Assembly: GCA_001600455.1 (NCBI GenBank)
Contig: BCKC01000001.1
Location: forward strand, 1,266,441-1,330,440
Source of the DNA: Endocalyx cinctus
Taxonomy: Eukaryota; Ascomycota; Sordariomycetes; Amphisphaeriales; Apiosporaceae
Direction of reading: 5' to 3'
Length of the DNA stretch: 64,000 nucleotides
Shown piece by piece: positions 32,644 through 45,005 of this stretch. Under the pieces are notes generated by a model. The model did not search any database. It saw only the letters and a list, made by a program, of their open reading frames with translations, and was not told the origin of the DNA. The position numbers and the translations under genes were made by a program. Numbering within the stretch: the stretch's first letter is position 1; each line of letters begins with the position of its first letter.

Positions 32644-33579
32644 TTATCGTACTCTTTTCATGATCCTTTCCCTTACGATTCGACTCGCAACTTTCGCGCC
32701 GTGTTGCAATGACACGGCACCAACAAGAGCATAGACCGCACAGGCCATGACGGCATCAAGACCGGAACCTTGGACATTTTCCGGCTAAGTCAAACGAGTT
32801 AGTAGGCGTCGTATGCACGAGAGCTGCTAGATATCGAGGTAGGGAGCTTCTCACCATTCTAGGTTTCCATCGGACAACTTCAGATAAGCCAGTTTCGATA
32901 GCAAGTTGTGCCAGCTTAGCTAGTTGAAATGAATCACCAGGCCTATATTTTAATAGATTATCGAGACTACGAAGAGCAGGATCGTCGAATGGCTTTCGCC
33001 TGTCGGCGAACCAGTCCTCTGGAAGGTCAGAATATTCTCGGGGAGAAGTTATAATAGCTTCGGTAGCCTCGAGGACACAGATTTGACGACCTATCATATA
33101 TATCATGATTAGTATATGTATAAGGGATACCTGTAGGCACAGCATCTATCGTCACACATACCTAAAAATGCTAAACGGTCATTGAAACCTCTTCTTCCCT
33201 GGTCGAAGCTCTTATGTGTCACAGCCAGCCATTTTAACTCTTCAGGGAGAAGGTTATCGCCGTCACGACCTAGAAAGCTAACGAGAGCTTCATCTAGCCT
33301 TTTCGGATCATCATTGACCTTCCATATTGACCTTGAGGGGTCTTTGGTAACGTGAGGAGAAAATGGTGCCTTCATCTTTGGCGGGGTCTGACTCCATCGC
33401 GGGACGGGGGTATCGTTATTAGCTCCAGCCGCCTCTCCAGCTGAATGACGAGCCGAGGCTGAAAAGGAGCATGTTGACGTTATTTGAGAACGAGGAAACG
33501 GGACTACATTTTGACTTCTTGGGTGTCGCAGAACTTGTCGAGCAATTCTCGTAGCGGTCTTAGCAGATTCGAGGGCCAT
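32644..33579 (-). CDS. MRPL15: Mitochondrial large-subunit ribosomal protein mL57 (MRPL15, RNase III-like fold)
   Basis: Three exons, 33579-33162, 33090-32855 and 32784-32644, give 264 aa. The N-terminus is basic and lacks acidic residues for about 40 residues except one Glu, fitting a mitochondrial targeting sequence. The core WLAVTHKSFDQGRRGFNDRLAFLG matches the RNase III-like helix that in true RNase III holds the metal-binding signature; here the acidic catalytic set is not conserved, as in mL57, which is a structural protein of fungal mitoribosomes. The last exon codes GLDAVMACAVYALVGAVSL, the closing helices of that fold. Introns have donors GTATGT and GTGAGA and in-frame joins. It is divergent from rtt109, with 531 bp between the start codons. 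Confidence 0.9.
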
Positions 33580-34110
33580 TTGTGAATAATTCTTCCGGTT
33601 CCACTATCTCATAGTATTTCAATTCGTATCTCCGGGTAAATCGTAAGAAGATATAGTTGTTATATATAGGTTGATGTAATTAGAGGTCGCGTATCGTAAG
33701 AGCTCATGGACTTCTTTTTTTTTCTTCGACATGTAAAATAAGTGGATCGATATATTCTTATCGAATTCCATGAGATTTAGTGGTCGATAAGACCCTAAGA
33801 TTATATAATCCAAATTCGTCCCGAGTATGGCACTGTTCCCCTGGCGGGCTCCACTATAGCTTAGTATCAAGGTACACGCTCTTTATAGCGTCATGACAGC
33901 ATGTTAACCATGTCTATCATCCATCATCTGCTCTGCCACGGTCTTGGTGAACTTCAAACGAAGTCATTTATGCATTTAAGATTATTCTTGTCATGATCAA
34001 TTCGTTAATACTTTTCTAAATAAATCTAAAATATAAAAATAATCAGATATAATAATGTCCTTTCTTAATTCTAAGGCTAGAATATGAGCTTCTGAACCCC
34101 AAATTCGGTC
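33580..34110. other. Divergent promoter region
   Basis: Spacer between the start codons of the mL57 gene and rtt109. It is AT-rich, with an A/T-rich stretch near 34020-34060. No gene or clear element is recognised. Confidence 0.55.
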
Positions 34111-35961
34111 ATGTCAACTCCGCGACAAGCTGGGCCTCGAGCTCATCCAACAGATGATGTTCATAAGGATGGACAAAGTAATTCCCTAGTCGAAGAACTT
34201 TCCAAAGTCCTCCCCAAAGGCCACAAATTTACAATTCATCATCTGTCAACAAATCCTACTCTTTGCGACTCGTTATGCTGTCCTCCAGCGTATAAGTATC
34301 CTACTGATTCTACCACGTCAACCAGTAACATTTCCGATCCCAAAGCGTTACGCGCGAGTAAACCATTGAAGACCTACTGCGAAAAACATTTCCTTACCGT
34401 TTCGATTGATCATCCTCAAGAGGGCGTGAATGCGGAATTGAGAAAAGAGATCTTGGTTGTAGGATTGGAGATATTTATATACACCACCGCTTTCTCGACC
34501 ATTATCTTTGTCTCCAAAGCTGATTCGACCGGATATCTGAATGTTCTGAACCTTCCAAAAGGAACCCCTTCTCCGATTAGAGAGGTAACCGCGACATTCT
34601 TAGCATTCCTCATTGCCAATCGAAAGCGTCCCTTGAAACAGCTAGTAGTAAATCTTTTTGCTCGCGCGCAATCACAATATCTATTCCCGGGGAGTGTCAA
34701 AAATACCGGGAAACATGTACTGGATGACAGAGGATTAGTAAAGTGGTGGTGTCGGGTACTGAACCCTTTACTCGAAGATACGGCTGATCTGTCGAACCTA
34801 CGGGAAGGTTGGGATCGCATACATGGATACTTGGTTATACCTGGGCTGGACAACTATGAAACCCGAGCATTTATACCCCGAACTAACGAGGCCTCGAAAT
34901 ACTGGACACTCAGTCATCCTTTACCCCATATATCGCCGTATACCAAAGACGAGGCTCTTTACGGACGCACTATCCCGCCGCGATGTCTAATCCCCATGTT
35001 TCCTGATGATCCTAAGGCTCGCTTCGTTATCGAATTAGAGGAATCGACAGCCGAAAAAATCAAATTACTGAGTGGTTGGAAAACTCCAAAGACACTGGAC
35101 CAGTTCTGGGAGATGATGGCATTTCGACAAGAGTGCTCTAGCGGCCGAATGACAGGGTTCGTATGGATCGTTTTTGACCCTCGACCTTCGAAGACTCAAA
35201 AACCAGGGGAAACTACGGGAGAGACCCAGTCGGTCTTTCCCACCTCAAATAGTTCATCCGGTTTATCTAACAATGAGACGCAACCTCTCTCCACTCCTTC
35301 AAACCAGGGTGGCAATGACTCGGCGGTAACCCCTAACACCAAGCCGTCAAAACCGACCAGCGCGACTACCAGGAAATCAAAAACTAAAAAGCGTAAAAAG
35401 GTGCTCAAAGGTCGCATTATTCCGCGAAAGCCTCATATCAAAACTCACCTTCGAAAACAGTACCCGGATCTGGTGGAGACCCCCTATTATTATTGGCCAA
35501 AAGCTGGAAGAGGGCAGGTAGTGCTCGACGAAGCTGGCTACAAGAGGGCTGTTGAGCTTCTACTTGTTCTCGACTTCGCCAACGTGGAACTGGCGATGAC
35601 AAGCACCGCGAGATGGGTCAACGAAGTCAATATGGGTGAGAAGTGGGACCTAGAAGTAGTCGGCCTGAGAGAAACGCCGCCGGTACCGACGTCGGCGAGC
35701 GTCGGGACGGTGAATAATCTATCTACGATGGTGAAAAGGAAACGTCCTACGGATGAGAATGGATCACCTGCTTCGGATTCGACATCGGTAAACACGCTGA
35801 GCGGAGGGCTGGTACGAAAGAAGCCAAAACAGGACGCAAGTGAGAATTCGGCAGAGAAAACTGCTTCGACTCGTGAGCAGGAATCCAGCCAAGACGCTAC
35901 GACAGCTAAAGTCAACGTTTTGACGGCTGGCTTGGTTAGGAAGAAGGCGAATGCGTCTTGA
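34111..35961 (+). CDS. rtt109: Histone acetyltransferase Rtt109 (H3 Lys56)
   Basis: A single 616-aa exon. The N-terminal two thirds match the Rtt109/p300-like fold: LPKGHKFTIHHLST, CEKHFLTVSID, then FVSKADSTGYLNVLNLPKGT, which carries the conserved Asp of the active-site region, then YLFPGSVKN.GKHVLDDRGLVKWWCRV. The motif DDPKARF places Lys302 at the autoacetylated lysine known as Lys290 in yeast. With chaperones Vps75 or Asf1, Rtt109 acetylates new histone H3 in the nucleus, supporting replication-coupled nucleosome assembly and DNA-damage tolerance. After residue ~360 a disordered Ser/Thr-rich stretch with a basic run (RKSKTKKRKKVLKGR) resembles a nuclear localisation signal. The tail holds two similar units, NTLSGGLVRKK and NVLTAGLVRKK. 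The start is the first ATG of the open frame. Confidence 0.93.
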   Translation: MSTPRQAGPRAHPTDDVHKDGQSNSLVEELSKVLPKGHKFTIHHLSTNPTLCDSLCCPPAYKYPTDSTTSTSNISDPKALRASKPLKTYCEKHFLTVSIDHPQEGVNAELRKEILVVGLEIFIYTTAFSTIIFVSKADSTGYLNVLNLPKGTPSPIREVTATFLAFLIANRKRPLKQLVVNLFARAQSQYLFPGSVKNTGKHVLDDRGLVKWWCRVLNPLLEDTADLSNLREGWDRIHGYLVIPGLDNYETRAFIPRTNEASKYWTLSHPLPHISPYTKDEALYGRTIPPRCLIPMFPDDPKARFVIELEESTAEKIKLLSGWKTPKTLDQFWEMMAFRQECSSGRMTGFVWIVFDPRPSKTQKPGETTGETQSVFPTSNSSSGLSNNETQPLSTPSNQGGNDSAVTPNTKPSKPTSATTRKSKTKKRKKVLKGRIIPRKPHIKTHLRKQYPDLVETPYYYWPKAGRGQVVLDEAGYKRAVELLLVLDFANVELAMTSTARWVNEVNMGEKWDLEVVGLRETPPVPTSASVGTVNNLSTMVKRKRPTDENGSPASDSTSVNTLSGGLVRKKPKQDASENSAEKTASTREQESSQDATTAKVNVLTAGLVRKKANAS

Positions 35962-38129
35962 CATTTTAACTAAAGTTATTGGTATTTGGTATATGGGCGG
36001 GTCTTAACGGGTGATGGCGCAGGATCAAGATTTTTTTCTTTTTTTCAAACTTTTCAAAAATAGCTTGGAGCCATAAGGGTTCTTCTAATTGAGTGAGTTT
36101 CACGACTTCTCTACGTAGCTGATCGCGCTGGCTGTGAGAAGGGAAGTTCTTACGCAGGGTTCGCGGGTTCGACTCAAAAGTATTAGCTTTTTGTTCAAAC
36201 GTCTTAACATAGGAAGTTGTAGTCGTAGATAGAGATATTATCGTAATCGAGATTAATCATACATATGGCGCTGGTTATCCTCGTGTATATTGATATCGTC
36301 GTACAGTTTATGCTGGTGATTCTCCTTGCTTTCCGGTCTTGTTGGCACAGCCCACAATAGCTACTAACTTGAAATATATATTTAATGAGGTCAAACTTGT
36401 TCGTTAACTATACAACTCGAAAGAAGATAAGAGCCGATGTGACAACTCAGAGTTCCTCCCGTGAACCTGAAAAGTTTGGGGAAACGCACTAGTTTTACAC
36501 GTATGTTCCCTGATCCCATACAGTGTAGGTAATATGGTATGCTGGCTGGTTCTCTCAACTCCCCACATAACATATAAAAACAACGAGCTTGATCTAAGGA
36601 TAGTTAACAGATGATAGTATATATTCTAGATGTGATATCTTCTGATATTTATATATATATATATTTAATTTAATATGGCTTTGAAATAATATATAATATG
36701 TTACTCAGAATTTGACTGCCAGATCCTATCTACGTGTAGATAATCATGCGGTACTTACTGAATAAAGTAGTATACCCTACCAGCCTACCAAGCCTACCTG
36801 AACTGCCTGATAGGTAGTGTAACGTGCCTGCATGCATTTACCGAATAAGATACAGTGCATTTTATATTTCTTCAACAAGAGAGAAAAGCAAAAGCAAAGA
36901 GTCAGAATGGCGCTTCTAGAGGGGAATGATTGGTCGAGGGTGAAACTGGGGGCTTCCCGCGGATGATCCCTGTCTCGAATAATCCCTGTCGCGACAACGA
37001 CGTACATGTATGCTAGAGTCCACCACCAGATTTCATTTCAGCCCTCGATAGCCAATCGTCGACGACCAGATCGACGCGGCGGCTACAGATACGTAGGCAG
37101 AAGCAAGGGTTTTTCTTTTCTTTTAATGGTCGTTCTGCTTCCATCTTGTCTTTATATGTATACTAGAAGCAGCTAAAAATATTGTGACTCATTTTAGAAA
37201 TAGGAATACGTACTTGTTCAATTTCAAGCATCGAGTTGGGCGCTTGTTTCGAGTCTTGGAAGATTCCTGTATATATTGAGAACTGGTCACGCATTTCACA
37301 CCCTCTCTTAACAAGCTGGTATCTTTCTCATCTTTGACCTCTTTTTCTTTATTTCTTTCATTTTCGAGTTGGGTGGTAAAAGGTGAAACTGTTTCAGCCC
37401 TAATCACATATATCAATATATACATATCAGTATATACACCTGCGCCTCATTATCTACCCTCATTATATATGTGAATATATATATATCTTCAAATAAAAAT
37501 CACCAGCGATTAATTTCGGTGGGAAGCGAAGAAATTATATTATATATTATTTACAAGTTAATTCTTTACTTGAACGTGTTTATATGTTTTGAGGTAATGA
37601 TTTCTTTTTATTTATTATTATTATTATTATTTACAACGATTCGTATTTAGGTAGGCTGTCAATATTCACACAGCAACCCAAATAAGGATGCGTTCAGTGT
37701 TACTCAATAATACTCCCTTAAGTGTGTAACACACCCAAACTAACAATCCTTCATATTAGAATGATAAGTCAACTGGACACATAAAGAAAATATTCTTGAC
37801 GATTCAGTAATATCGTTGACGATTTACGAACCTGCCTTGTCCTGTCTTTTTTTTTTTTTTTTCACTTTCGTTTTCTCTTCTTTTCTTCGATAGCATCGGC
37901 GCTCCTTCTTCGCATATTATCTACTGCGACCTATATATGTTTTTCTTATTTGATACCCTTTCTATATGAGCAGTCGTTTCCTACACTCTTTCGCACTCTT
38001 TCGTTGATTTTCACCGAGGATCAAGTACATACTCGATCCGCTTTTATTTACGGTCTTCGCCCTCAAAACATCATCTCGGATCTGTCAGGTTTATTTTAGA
38101 CGCAGCATACGACGCGACACAAATAAACA
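35962..38129. other. Intergenic
   Basis: About 2.2 kb, strongly AT-rich, with TA repeats near 36650 and 37480, an ATT run near 37614-37630 and a poly-T run near 37846-37862. A partial B-box-like sequence near 36165 does not fold as a tRNA. The last 250 bp are pyrimidine-rich, as expected for the promoter of the next gene. Confidence 0.55.
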
Positions 38130-40712
38130 ATGAGAGCGTCTATATTTCTTGTCCCCTTGCTGGGTGGCGGTCTTACCCAGGCAGCCTGGTTAAAATGGTC
38201 CGATCCCGCACCCAGTTTCCTACCGCAAGAGACCGGTCACATCGTCGCCACCGAGCCGGACTCGGTTGGCTGGACGCCCAAGCCCACGCCGGCGCCGGGT
38301 CTCAAGTCCGAGGAAGAAGTCGTGCTCGAGCTGTTTCGGAGACAGAGCAGCGATGGTAGCTCTTCCAGCAGTAACTGGACGAATTCGGAAACTTGTGGTT
38401 GGTTTGCGGGTATTTCTTGTAAGCGCGAGACAGTTCATTATCATCATCCCTCCTTTGATTTTACGACTAACTTCTCTGTCAACAGCATCGGCCTTCACTT
38501 GCGGTGGTGACTTCACCTGCACCACCAACGAGAACCACCTCGTCGGCTGCAAATCCGAGACTCTCGCCCAGCTATTCTCCGGCTGCGTGGACTCGTCGGC
38601 GGCCGCGCAGGGATCTTGCGATAACATCGGGCCCCGAACAACGTGCTGGTAAATACTTTAACAACCCAAAAAAAAACCCGGCCCAGATCCTCTCTTTCTC
38701 TCTCCGCCCCGGAGCACGTCAAGAAGTTCGTTTCCTTTTTTTTTCTCGTTTACTAACAAACCCCTTTTTTCGATAGTTCTCGTTCTGCTGCCCCGGCTTG
38801 TGGAACCTTCTTATGGACCGGTCAGCCCGAACGATCCCTGTTCACCTGCCTCGCGGACACGCAGATCGTGACCATGCTGGACGTGCCCCAGTTCGTCGTC
38901 GACGCGTCCGAGTTCTCGCGCACCCACACGACGAGCACCCCCAAGGCGTCGGCTTCCGGCACCGGGACGAGCGCGGGAGAAGCGCAGACCACGAGCGCGG
39001 CGGGCGGCAACTCTTCGGGAGGCGACGATACCGACTCGTCCAGCGATTCCGATTCTCCGGGGACCACGACGACCAGCAACGCCGCTCTCATCGGCGGCGT
39101 GGTGGGGGGCGTGCTAGCCGCGTTGATCATCCTCGGGCTCATCATCTGCCTCGTGTGCCGGCGCAAGCGCAAGTGCGGGATCTGGGTGAACAGCAAGACA
39201 AACAAGAAGAGTAAGAAGACCATCAGCACCAGCAGGAACGAGAAGAGTGTTTCCCATAATAACAGTTATGCAAAGCGGAACAACATTGGAAAACAACAAC
39301 AAGCACGAATACAAGAACAGCCCGGACGACACGAGCACACCGTCGTCAACAACAACACTTATAATAATAGCTGGAACAACGAGAGGACAATACACAATAA
39401 TACCACCGCCGCCACCACAAACAACAACAACAACACCGTCGATTATAGATCTGATAGCGATGATAACTACCAGACAACCCTCCCCAAAGACGCCACTCCT
39501 AAGCAAAAGAAAGAGAAGGGTCGCGGATGGTTCAGCTTCTGGGGCAAGAAGAAATCCCAACCCTCCGTCGAGGAAAGCCCGCCCCTCTCTCCCGCGTCGT
39601 GGCTACCTGCCGATATACCGATCGCCTCGGAGAGAGGCTACCCAGCCATCTCCTCCACCAAAGCAGCGACTCCGTACTTCGCGGCCCACCCGGCGTTCGC
39701 GCCCTCTCACCCCAAGCAGACGTCGTCGCGCCGTTCTTCCTCCGTTACCGCTCGCGACGCCGACGCCGTCGAGCTCACCACCACCACCGCCACGAGGGGA
39801 ATCCTATCCCGGCCCGGGTCCGAATCCGTCTCCTCTTCGAACTACGCAGCGAAGCATAAGCGTAACGATAGCGCGGCTTCTACGGTGCTGCCTCGTCGCG
39901 AGTCCCGCACGCCGTCTCAGACGCGGAAAAAGGGGTGGATCGGAAGGAGTACCGGTACTACCGAGCTTACCCCGCCTTCTTCTCCGGAAAACAACAACAA
40001 CGCAAATATGAGGATGACGCAAGAGAAGGGAGGAAAGACGAAAGGAAAAACAGGTCGCGGCGGGGNATTTTCCTCCTCCTCCAACGCCGTATCCGATTCC
40101 GAAGACGATTCGTACGACGGTAGCCGGTCCTCGACTCTTGTGTACCCGAACCAAACGCACAACCACAATCACTACCACCAACAACGATATCCCACGGGGG
40201 AAGAATCCGCCGCGGTAGCGGCAGCGTCTCGTCAGATGGTATCGACGTCCACATCGCCCACGCCCCAGAACCAAACGCCTTTAATCTACGACTACCAAAT
40301 GGCGAAGTCTCGCACAACGACAACAACAACAACAACAACTGCTACTACTAGTCGTCAAGACCCGCTGGAAAGCGGCGCCCTCGTTAAAGAGCGCGAGAAT
40401 ACGCGTCTGGAACATAATCATCATAACCACAACCACAATCATAACCATAATCAGCTTCATCTCTACTATAACCGACCCACCCATACCGGGACGACGACGA
40501 TGACGACGGCGGGTACGCAGACGGACGATCGTAACGAGGACGCGGAAGACGAGAACGGTTGCAAGACCCATCCGGAGCATTACCACCCCGTGTGCCCTTA
40601 TCATGATTATTGTAAGGATTACCACGACCTGGTGTGCAGCCACCCTCGCGCGGAAAATGACGATGGTTCGCGGCCTGGGACGTCGCATGGGGCCCAAGGC
40701 GCGTTTTTTTAA
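38130..40712 (+). CDS. Single-pass cell-surface protein with His/Asn-rich cytosolic tail
   Basis: Three exons, 38130-38418, 38486-38648 and 38777-40712, give 795 aa including one unresolved residue (N at 40066). A signal peptide (MRASIFLVPLLGGGLTQA) leads to an ectodomain with cysteines in TCGGDFTC, GC, SGC, SC, TTCW, C, AC and FTC, then a Ser/Thr-rich stalk. One transmembrane helix (AALIGGVVGGVLAALIILG) is followed at once by the stop-transfer CRRKRK. This is the layout of fungal wall-stress-sensor-like proteins. The ~470-residue tail is basic and low-complexity, with Asn runs, poly-Thr, and His-rich patches such as HNHNHYHQQ and HNHHNHNHNHNHN. It closes with a Cys/His-dense segment (HPEHYHPVCPYHDYC). 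No enzyme motif is seen. Surface sensing or metal binding are guesses. Confidence 0.8.
40066..40066. other. Ambiguous base in coding sequence
   Basis: A single N in a codon of the surface-protein tail. The frame is open on both sides, so the real length is probably one base. Confidence 0.9.
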
Positions 40713-41329
40713 AATGAAAGGGGGGAAAAAAAGAAGGAGGGGGGTATATAGCAAGTTGATGATGTGGATTAATACTTTACCTCCCCCTCCCTTCGTTCCT
40801 ATTTTTCTTTTTCTATCCTTTCATTGGGATGCATAGATGTATATAGATGGTTCTCTATAGAGGCAGTAATGGAAGATATCTGACGTTCAGGGGATGGAGC
40901 ATCGCACATCATGAGTGTACCATCAAAGCAGACTCAAAAGCTTAGTGTAAGACAAATTAATAAAGTAAACCGAATTGATAACCGAATTGAAAAGATCAAG
41001 TCGAAAGAATTTCGAGGATTTCATGCTGGTGCTAACGATAATATTAAAGGCCAAGCGCTTTCGAATCGAGAGATATAAAAATCTACTTAAGCAAGTGCAT
41101 TCATTATTGAAACCATAATAATAGGGTGAAGTACTCAGAGGTGCTGAAAACAGAATTGAGATAACCCAACCAACACCAATGCAAAACATAACAAGACTCC
41201 AGCGCCGAGGCTAGTCCTTTACTTGATCATATTCGACACCTTGTCCCCCTTCTTTCCCTTTATCTTCTATATATTAGACCACCGTTACCACACTTGTTTG
41301 AGGTCGGTATCACAACCCTCAACAAGAAT
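40713..41329. other. Convergent spacer
   Basis: AT-rich gap between the surface-protein gene and HID1, which converge. No gene is seen. Confidence 0.6.
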
Positions 41330-44224
41330 CTATGAAGGTGGACCGCTTCTTTGAAATGGATTTGGGGGTGGAGTGCCCGTAGGTGATGTGGGACCGCCTC
41401 GAAGATTTATCGACCCTATCCTCGACACGATATTACTACCAACCGCATCGACGGCTCCTCGAGGCGATGTCAACGTCGGTCCTGCGGGTGCCGTTTCTTG
41501 GACCTTGAACAACTTGATAAAAGTGCCGTTCCAAATACCGACCGTGCCCTTCGCAACCTGCATCTCGCTAGTGAAGACAAAGCTCCAGCTGAGTGATTCG
41601 TACCAGCCCAGAGCCAACGGAGACCACTCGAACGAGTGGACGCGTACTGGAGATGGCTCGACCCCGACTATATCAGCCTCTCCGATAGCTTTCAACGTAG
41701 CCGCGGACGGGGCATCCGCAGTCAAACCCTGGCGGTTGATCAAAGCAGTAAGCTGCTGGATAACGGTAAGTATCGTGTGTAGGGGTAGTTCTGGAAGCCA
41801 GCTCTCGATCCAGTCAGATGATGGCTCGAAAGCGCCGGGAACGGATTGACTACCACCGGCGTAACTAGCCAAGCTTGTAGTGCTATTCTGCCTTGAAAAT
41901 GTAGGGACACCGGCTGGCATCTTGCCCCTTGCCTTCTCCGACATTCCTCTTAGCTGTGTTGGTACAGCATCTTCGACGTCGACAATGGAAGACGCCCGAG
42001 ATGGGTTCTCACTAGGACTTGACTGAGCTGGCGTGGGTTCATTGTCTTCGTTATCACTATCATCGTCATCGTCCCCGATAGTAAATGTAGCGTCTTCCTC
42101 GGGCACATCACTCAATGTCGGGGTCTTTGGTTGCGTGGTGGTAGGACTACGCATACTATCGACGGAACTACGCCTAGAAGCTGCCTCGAATGGATCGGAA
42201 GGCTGACCAGACTCTTTTCGAAGGCGGCTGCGGCGTTCAATCTCAATCTGACCACTTTCAAGCGTGAAGCTTCGTAGTGCTTCGAAACGTTTCTTGTTCT
42301 TAAGGATTGAGTATATAAAGTTCGGGTTTTCTAGATACCTTATCAGCTACCACAGAACCAAACCCATATCAAATATTCGACAAACTTACTGTCGTATTTA
42401 TGCTCGATAATAGCATTCATAGATTCCAGAAGGGACTTTAGCAGACTGTGGTTGCTGTCATTGGCTAGAAGGAAAGAGGGCGATGACATTGAGTTGTAGA
42501 GCTGGATTAGCTCCGAGCACGTTGTGCTACTGATCCCTTCCAGATAAGCGGAAATATTGTTTATTACAGCTAGAAGCGCTGGATAGATAGCCGACAGCTT
42601 GCCGTGGCTTCTGGTGATAAGGTTGTAAATCGACTAGAAATCTCAAGTTAGTAATCGTGATTAAATAGGAACCAAGTATTCTCACCTGAATCAGAAAATC
42701 TGCGTAGCTGCCCCTGAAACCTGGTATTCTGATCACGTTAGGGAGCGTATCTTGGCCGTCGAAACTTTTGTTCAGATTCACGCCAAAATTCTTCTCAACG
42801 CTAAGAGTTTGCAGCAAGAAAGCACACATCCTAACGACACCCTGCTTCGAAGCATCTGCCTTGAATTCCGTGGCGTAAAACAGGATCAGAATAACAAAAT
42901 CATGCGCTCTCGATGTATCGATGATATATGATCTGAAGCGCTTATTACACTGGGTGATCTCCCAGAACAGCATGATGATCTCAGGGGAGAATCGCGTGTT
43001 GGTCGGAGTGCCGGGGATGTACGAGGTATTAGATTGAACAGCCTGATTGAGAATCCTGGTCATGCCATCTACAATGAATTGGAAATCCTGAGGCCGGTGT
43101 AACCGACCTAAGAAGTGACGGTAGTAATTCTTCGGAGTAGTGCCAGAAGCAGATTCAGGTATAGGGTAAAGCAGGACCGCTAGGAGATATTGAAGAGTAT
43201 ACGTGACAAGAATTTCTTTAGGGTCTTTAAACATCAAAGCATTATAGGGGACGCGCCAGCTTGCCGGGTTGTATTTAAGAGTCTAGTACTGTCAGCAAAG
43301 AAAATTTTATGACGTGGGCACTTGCACTTACGGTGTTTAGCAGCGAACACAGCACCGACAACACGATTTGTTTGTCTGCGCATGTGCATATGTATGTTAA
43401 ACCCTTGGTTCCCTTGGTTGGGAGCACATTGGGAGCCATATACATGCTCTGGCTCGTTATAGTCAAGAGCAAACGCAGGATCTCGCAACGATTACTCTCA
43501 TGCTCCTTTGTTGTAGGGACTGCAGTATTGCACCCGACTCCGCTTTGCCATATAGCATAGGTCACCTTAGGCTTGCCATGTGGCTGTTGAGGGACGGTCA
43601 AGTCGGAAAAGAACAACAGGTCGGTAAGGGTGTCGATAAGTTCCTCCGCAAGCGGCTTCGCATCCACGAACTCATCCGCAGGTGGCTTCGCATCGTGGGA
43701 GTCTTCTTGCGCTCCGTCGAAGAGCACCTCGTTGGCAATTGTAGACCGCCTAGTTCTTTTTCGCCTCGCTCCCCAAAAGAATTGCTCCTCCCAGCTCTGT
43801 AGGTGGTCTACTTCGTAGAGGTAGGGAAGGAGGCGGGTCAGAACTCGAACACAGTTCAGGGCATCTCGTTCGGGCGCAAATTCCGGGTCGGGAAAGGAGG
43901 GATGATGGCGCAATATAAACAACCTTGAAGTTATTGCGAGTATAAGTGTCTCGAGGTTTTCTATAGCGGTATCGCGAGTACGTCTAATGTCGGCAGGAGA
44001 GAAGAGACTGAATACGTCTTCGGAGGATTCTGGAAGTTCCCAGAACTACAAAATGATACCATCTTAGTAAACGACCGGAAGAAATAATCAGGACATATCA
44101 ACGATATCATGGTCGGATATAAACTAACAGAGGTCCAATACGGGTCATCAGCAGGTATATGTCTCTCTTCCGACAACCTGAAGATACCCTTCTTGAAGAC
44201 TAGCTTTGAGTCGCTGGCACCCAT
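41330..44224 (-). CDS. hid1: HID1 family protein (Golgi/secretory granule trafficking)
   Basis: Five exons, 44224-44129, 44045-43332, 43282-42686, 42633-42390 and 42330-41330, join in frame to 883 aa. The N-terminus MGASDSKLVFKKGIFRLSEE is the hallmark of the family: Gly2 is the N-myristoylation site known for animal HID-1. PYWTSFWELPESSEDVFSLF spans the first splice junction and ADIRRTRDTA follows. HID1 proteins are peripheral membrane proteins of the medial and trans-Golgi, needed for proper sorting of cargo. The fungal version has long inserts, here a Lys/Asp/Pro-rich segment coded near 43620-43700 and an acidic/Ser-rich linker (a DDDDDSDNEDNE run) before the C-terminal helical block. The last exon ends in a Pro-rich tail. 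It is divergent from the MFS transporter gene. Confidence 0.93.
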
Positions 44225-45005
44225 TTTGACAAAGTCATAACATGACTTTAAACTACATGAAAAATCGAATCGAAAAGAAAGTGATATTCTATTCGTAGGA
44301 TATTATAATTTATCTGACTTAGGTACGTCGCAAATCAATATGTCGTTGATATCGAAATTAACGTCTTATAACATAATTCTTGAATTGGCTGGCTTCTTTT
44401 ACGTATGTATTGTAGGATTACTCGGGGCGCTGAACTAAAGAAGTCGAAATGCGCCTACTGAAAATGGCTGGATGGGTCCCTATTCCCTGCCCTGGCCACG
44501 TTACACACGTCTCTTATCGATAGAAGCTGGCCCCGTTTCTGTCACAGCTTAGCAGAGAACGTAAAGAGGCGTTAGCATGTGAATTAACTAATAAAACCTT
44601 ACACTGCCCCTAATTCTACTGTATTACATAGTTCAGTAGTGTATTCAATTAACGCTACTATATCACTAAATTTCCGAATGCCTGCACTAAGAATTTCTTG
44701 GAAAACACTGATTGATTCTTGGTGAAGAGAAGCAATACCAGGACAAGACAGAAAACATATCAGAGAAATATAACCCGGGGTTATGCGGGGACACGGCCCG
44801 CGTCGTAGCAGTTTTCGCTACCGGACTTTTACCGAGTTAATCAGTCCTAAATCTCCATATACCCCCCCGTTACCCCTTGTATAAGAGCTAGGCTGTGATG
44901 TAATGAATTCCCAATGCTTCTTTCAGAAAGAGGCGAAACCTAAGGGCAATAGTCAAGCAAATATCTGATCTAATCGAGTTACTAAAAGACCTTTTAACCT
45001 GAATA
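44225..45005. other. Divergent promoter region
   Basis: Spacer between the start codons of hid1 and the MFS transporter. No gene is seen. A C-run lies near 44862-44868. Confidence 0.55.

Noticed and set aside
36100..36190. Possible tRNA with a GGGTTCGACTC-like B box
   Set aside because: The T-stem does not pair (GCGGG against CTCAA) and no acceptor stem can be formed.
39247..40011. 254-codon frame overlapping the surface-protein exon in another frame
   Set aside because: It consists of Pro/Thr/Arg runs produced by reading the low-complexity tail codons out of frame.
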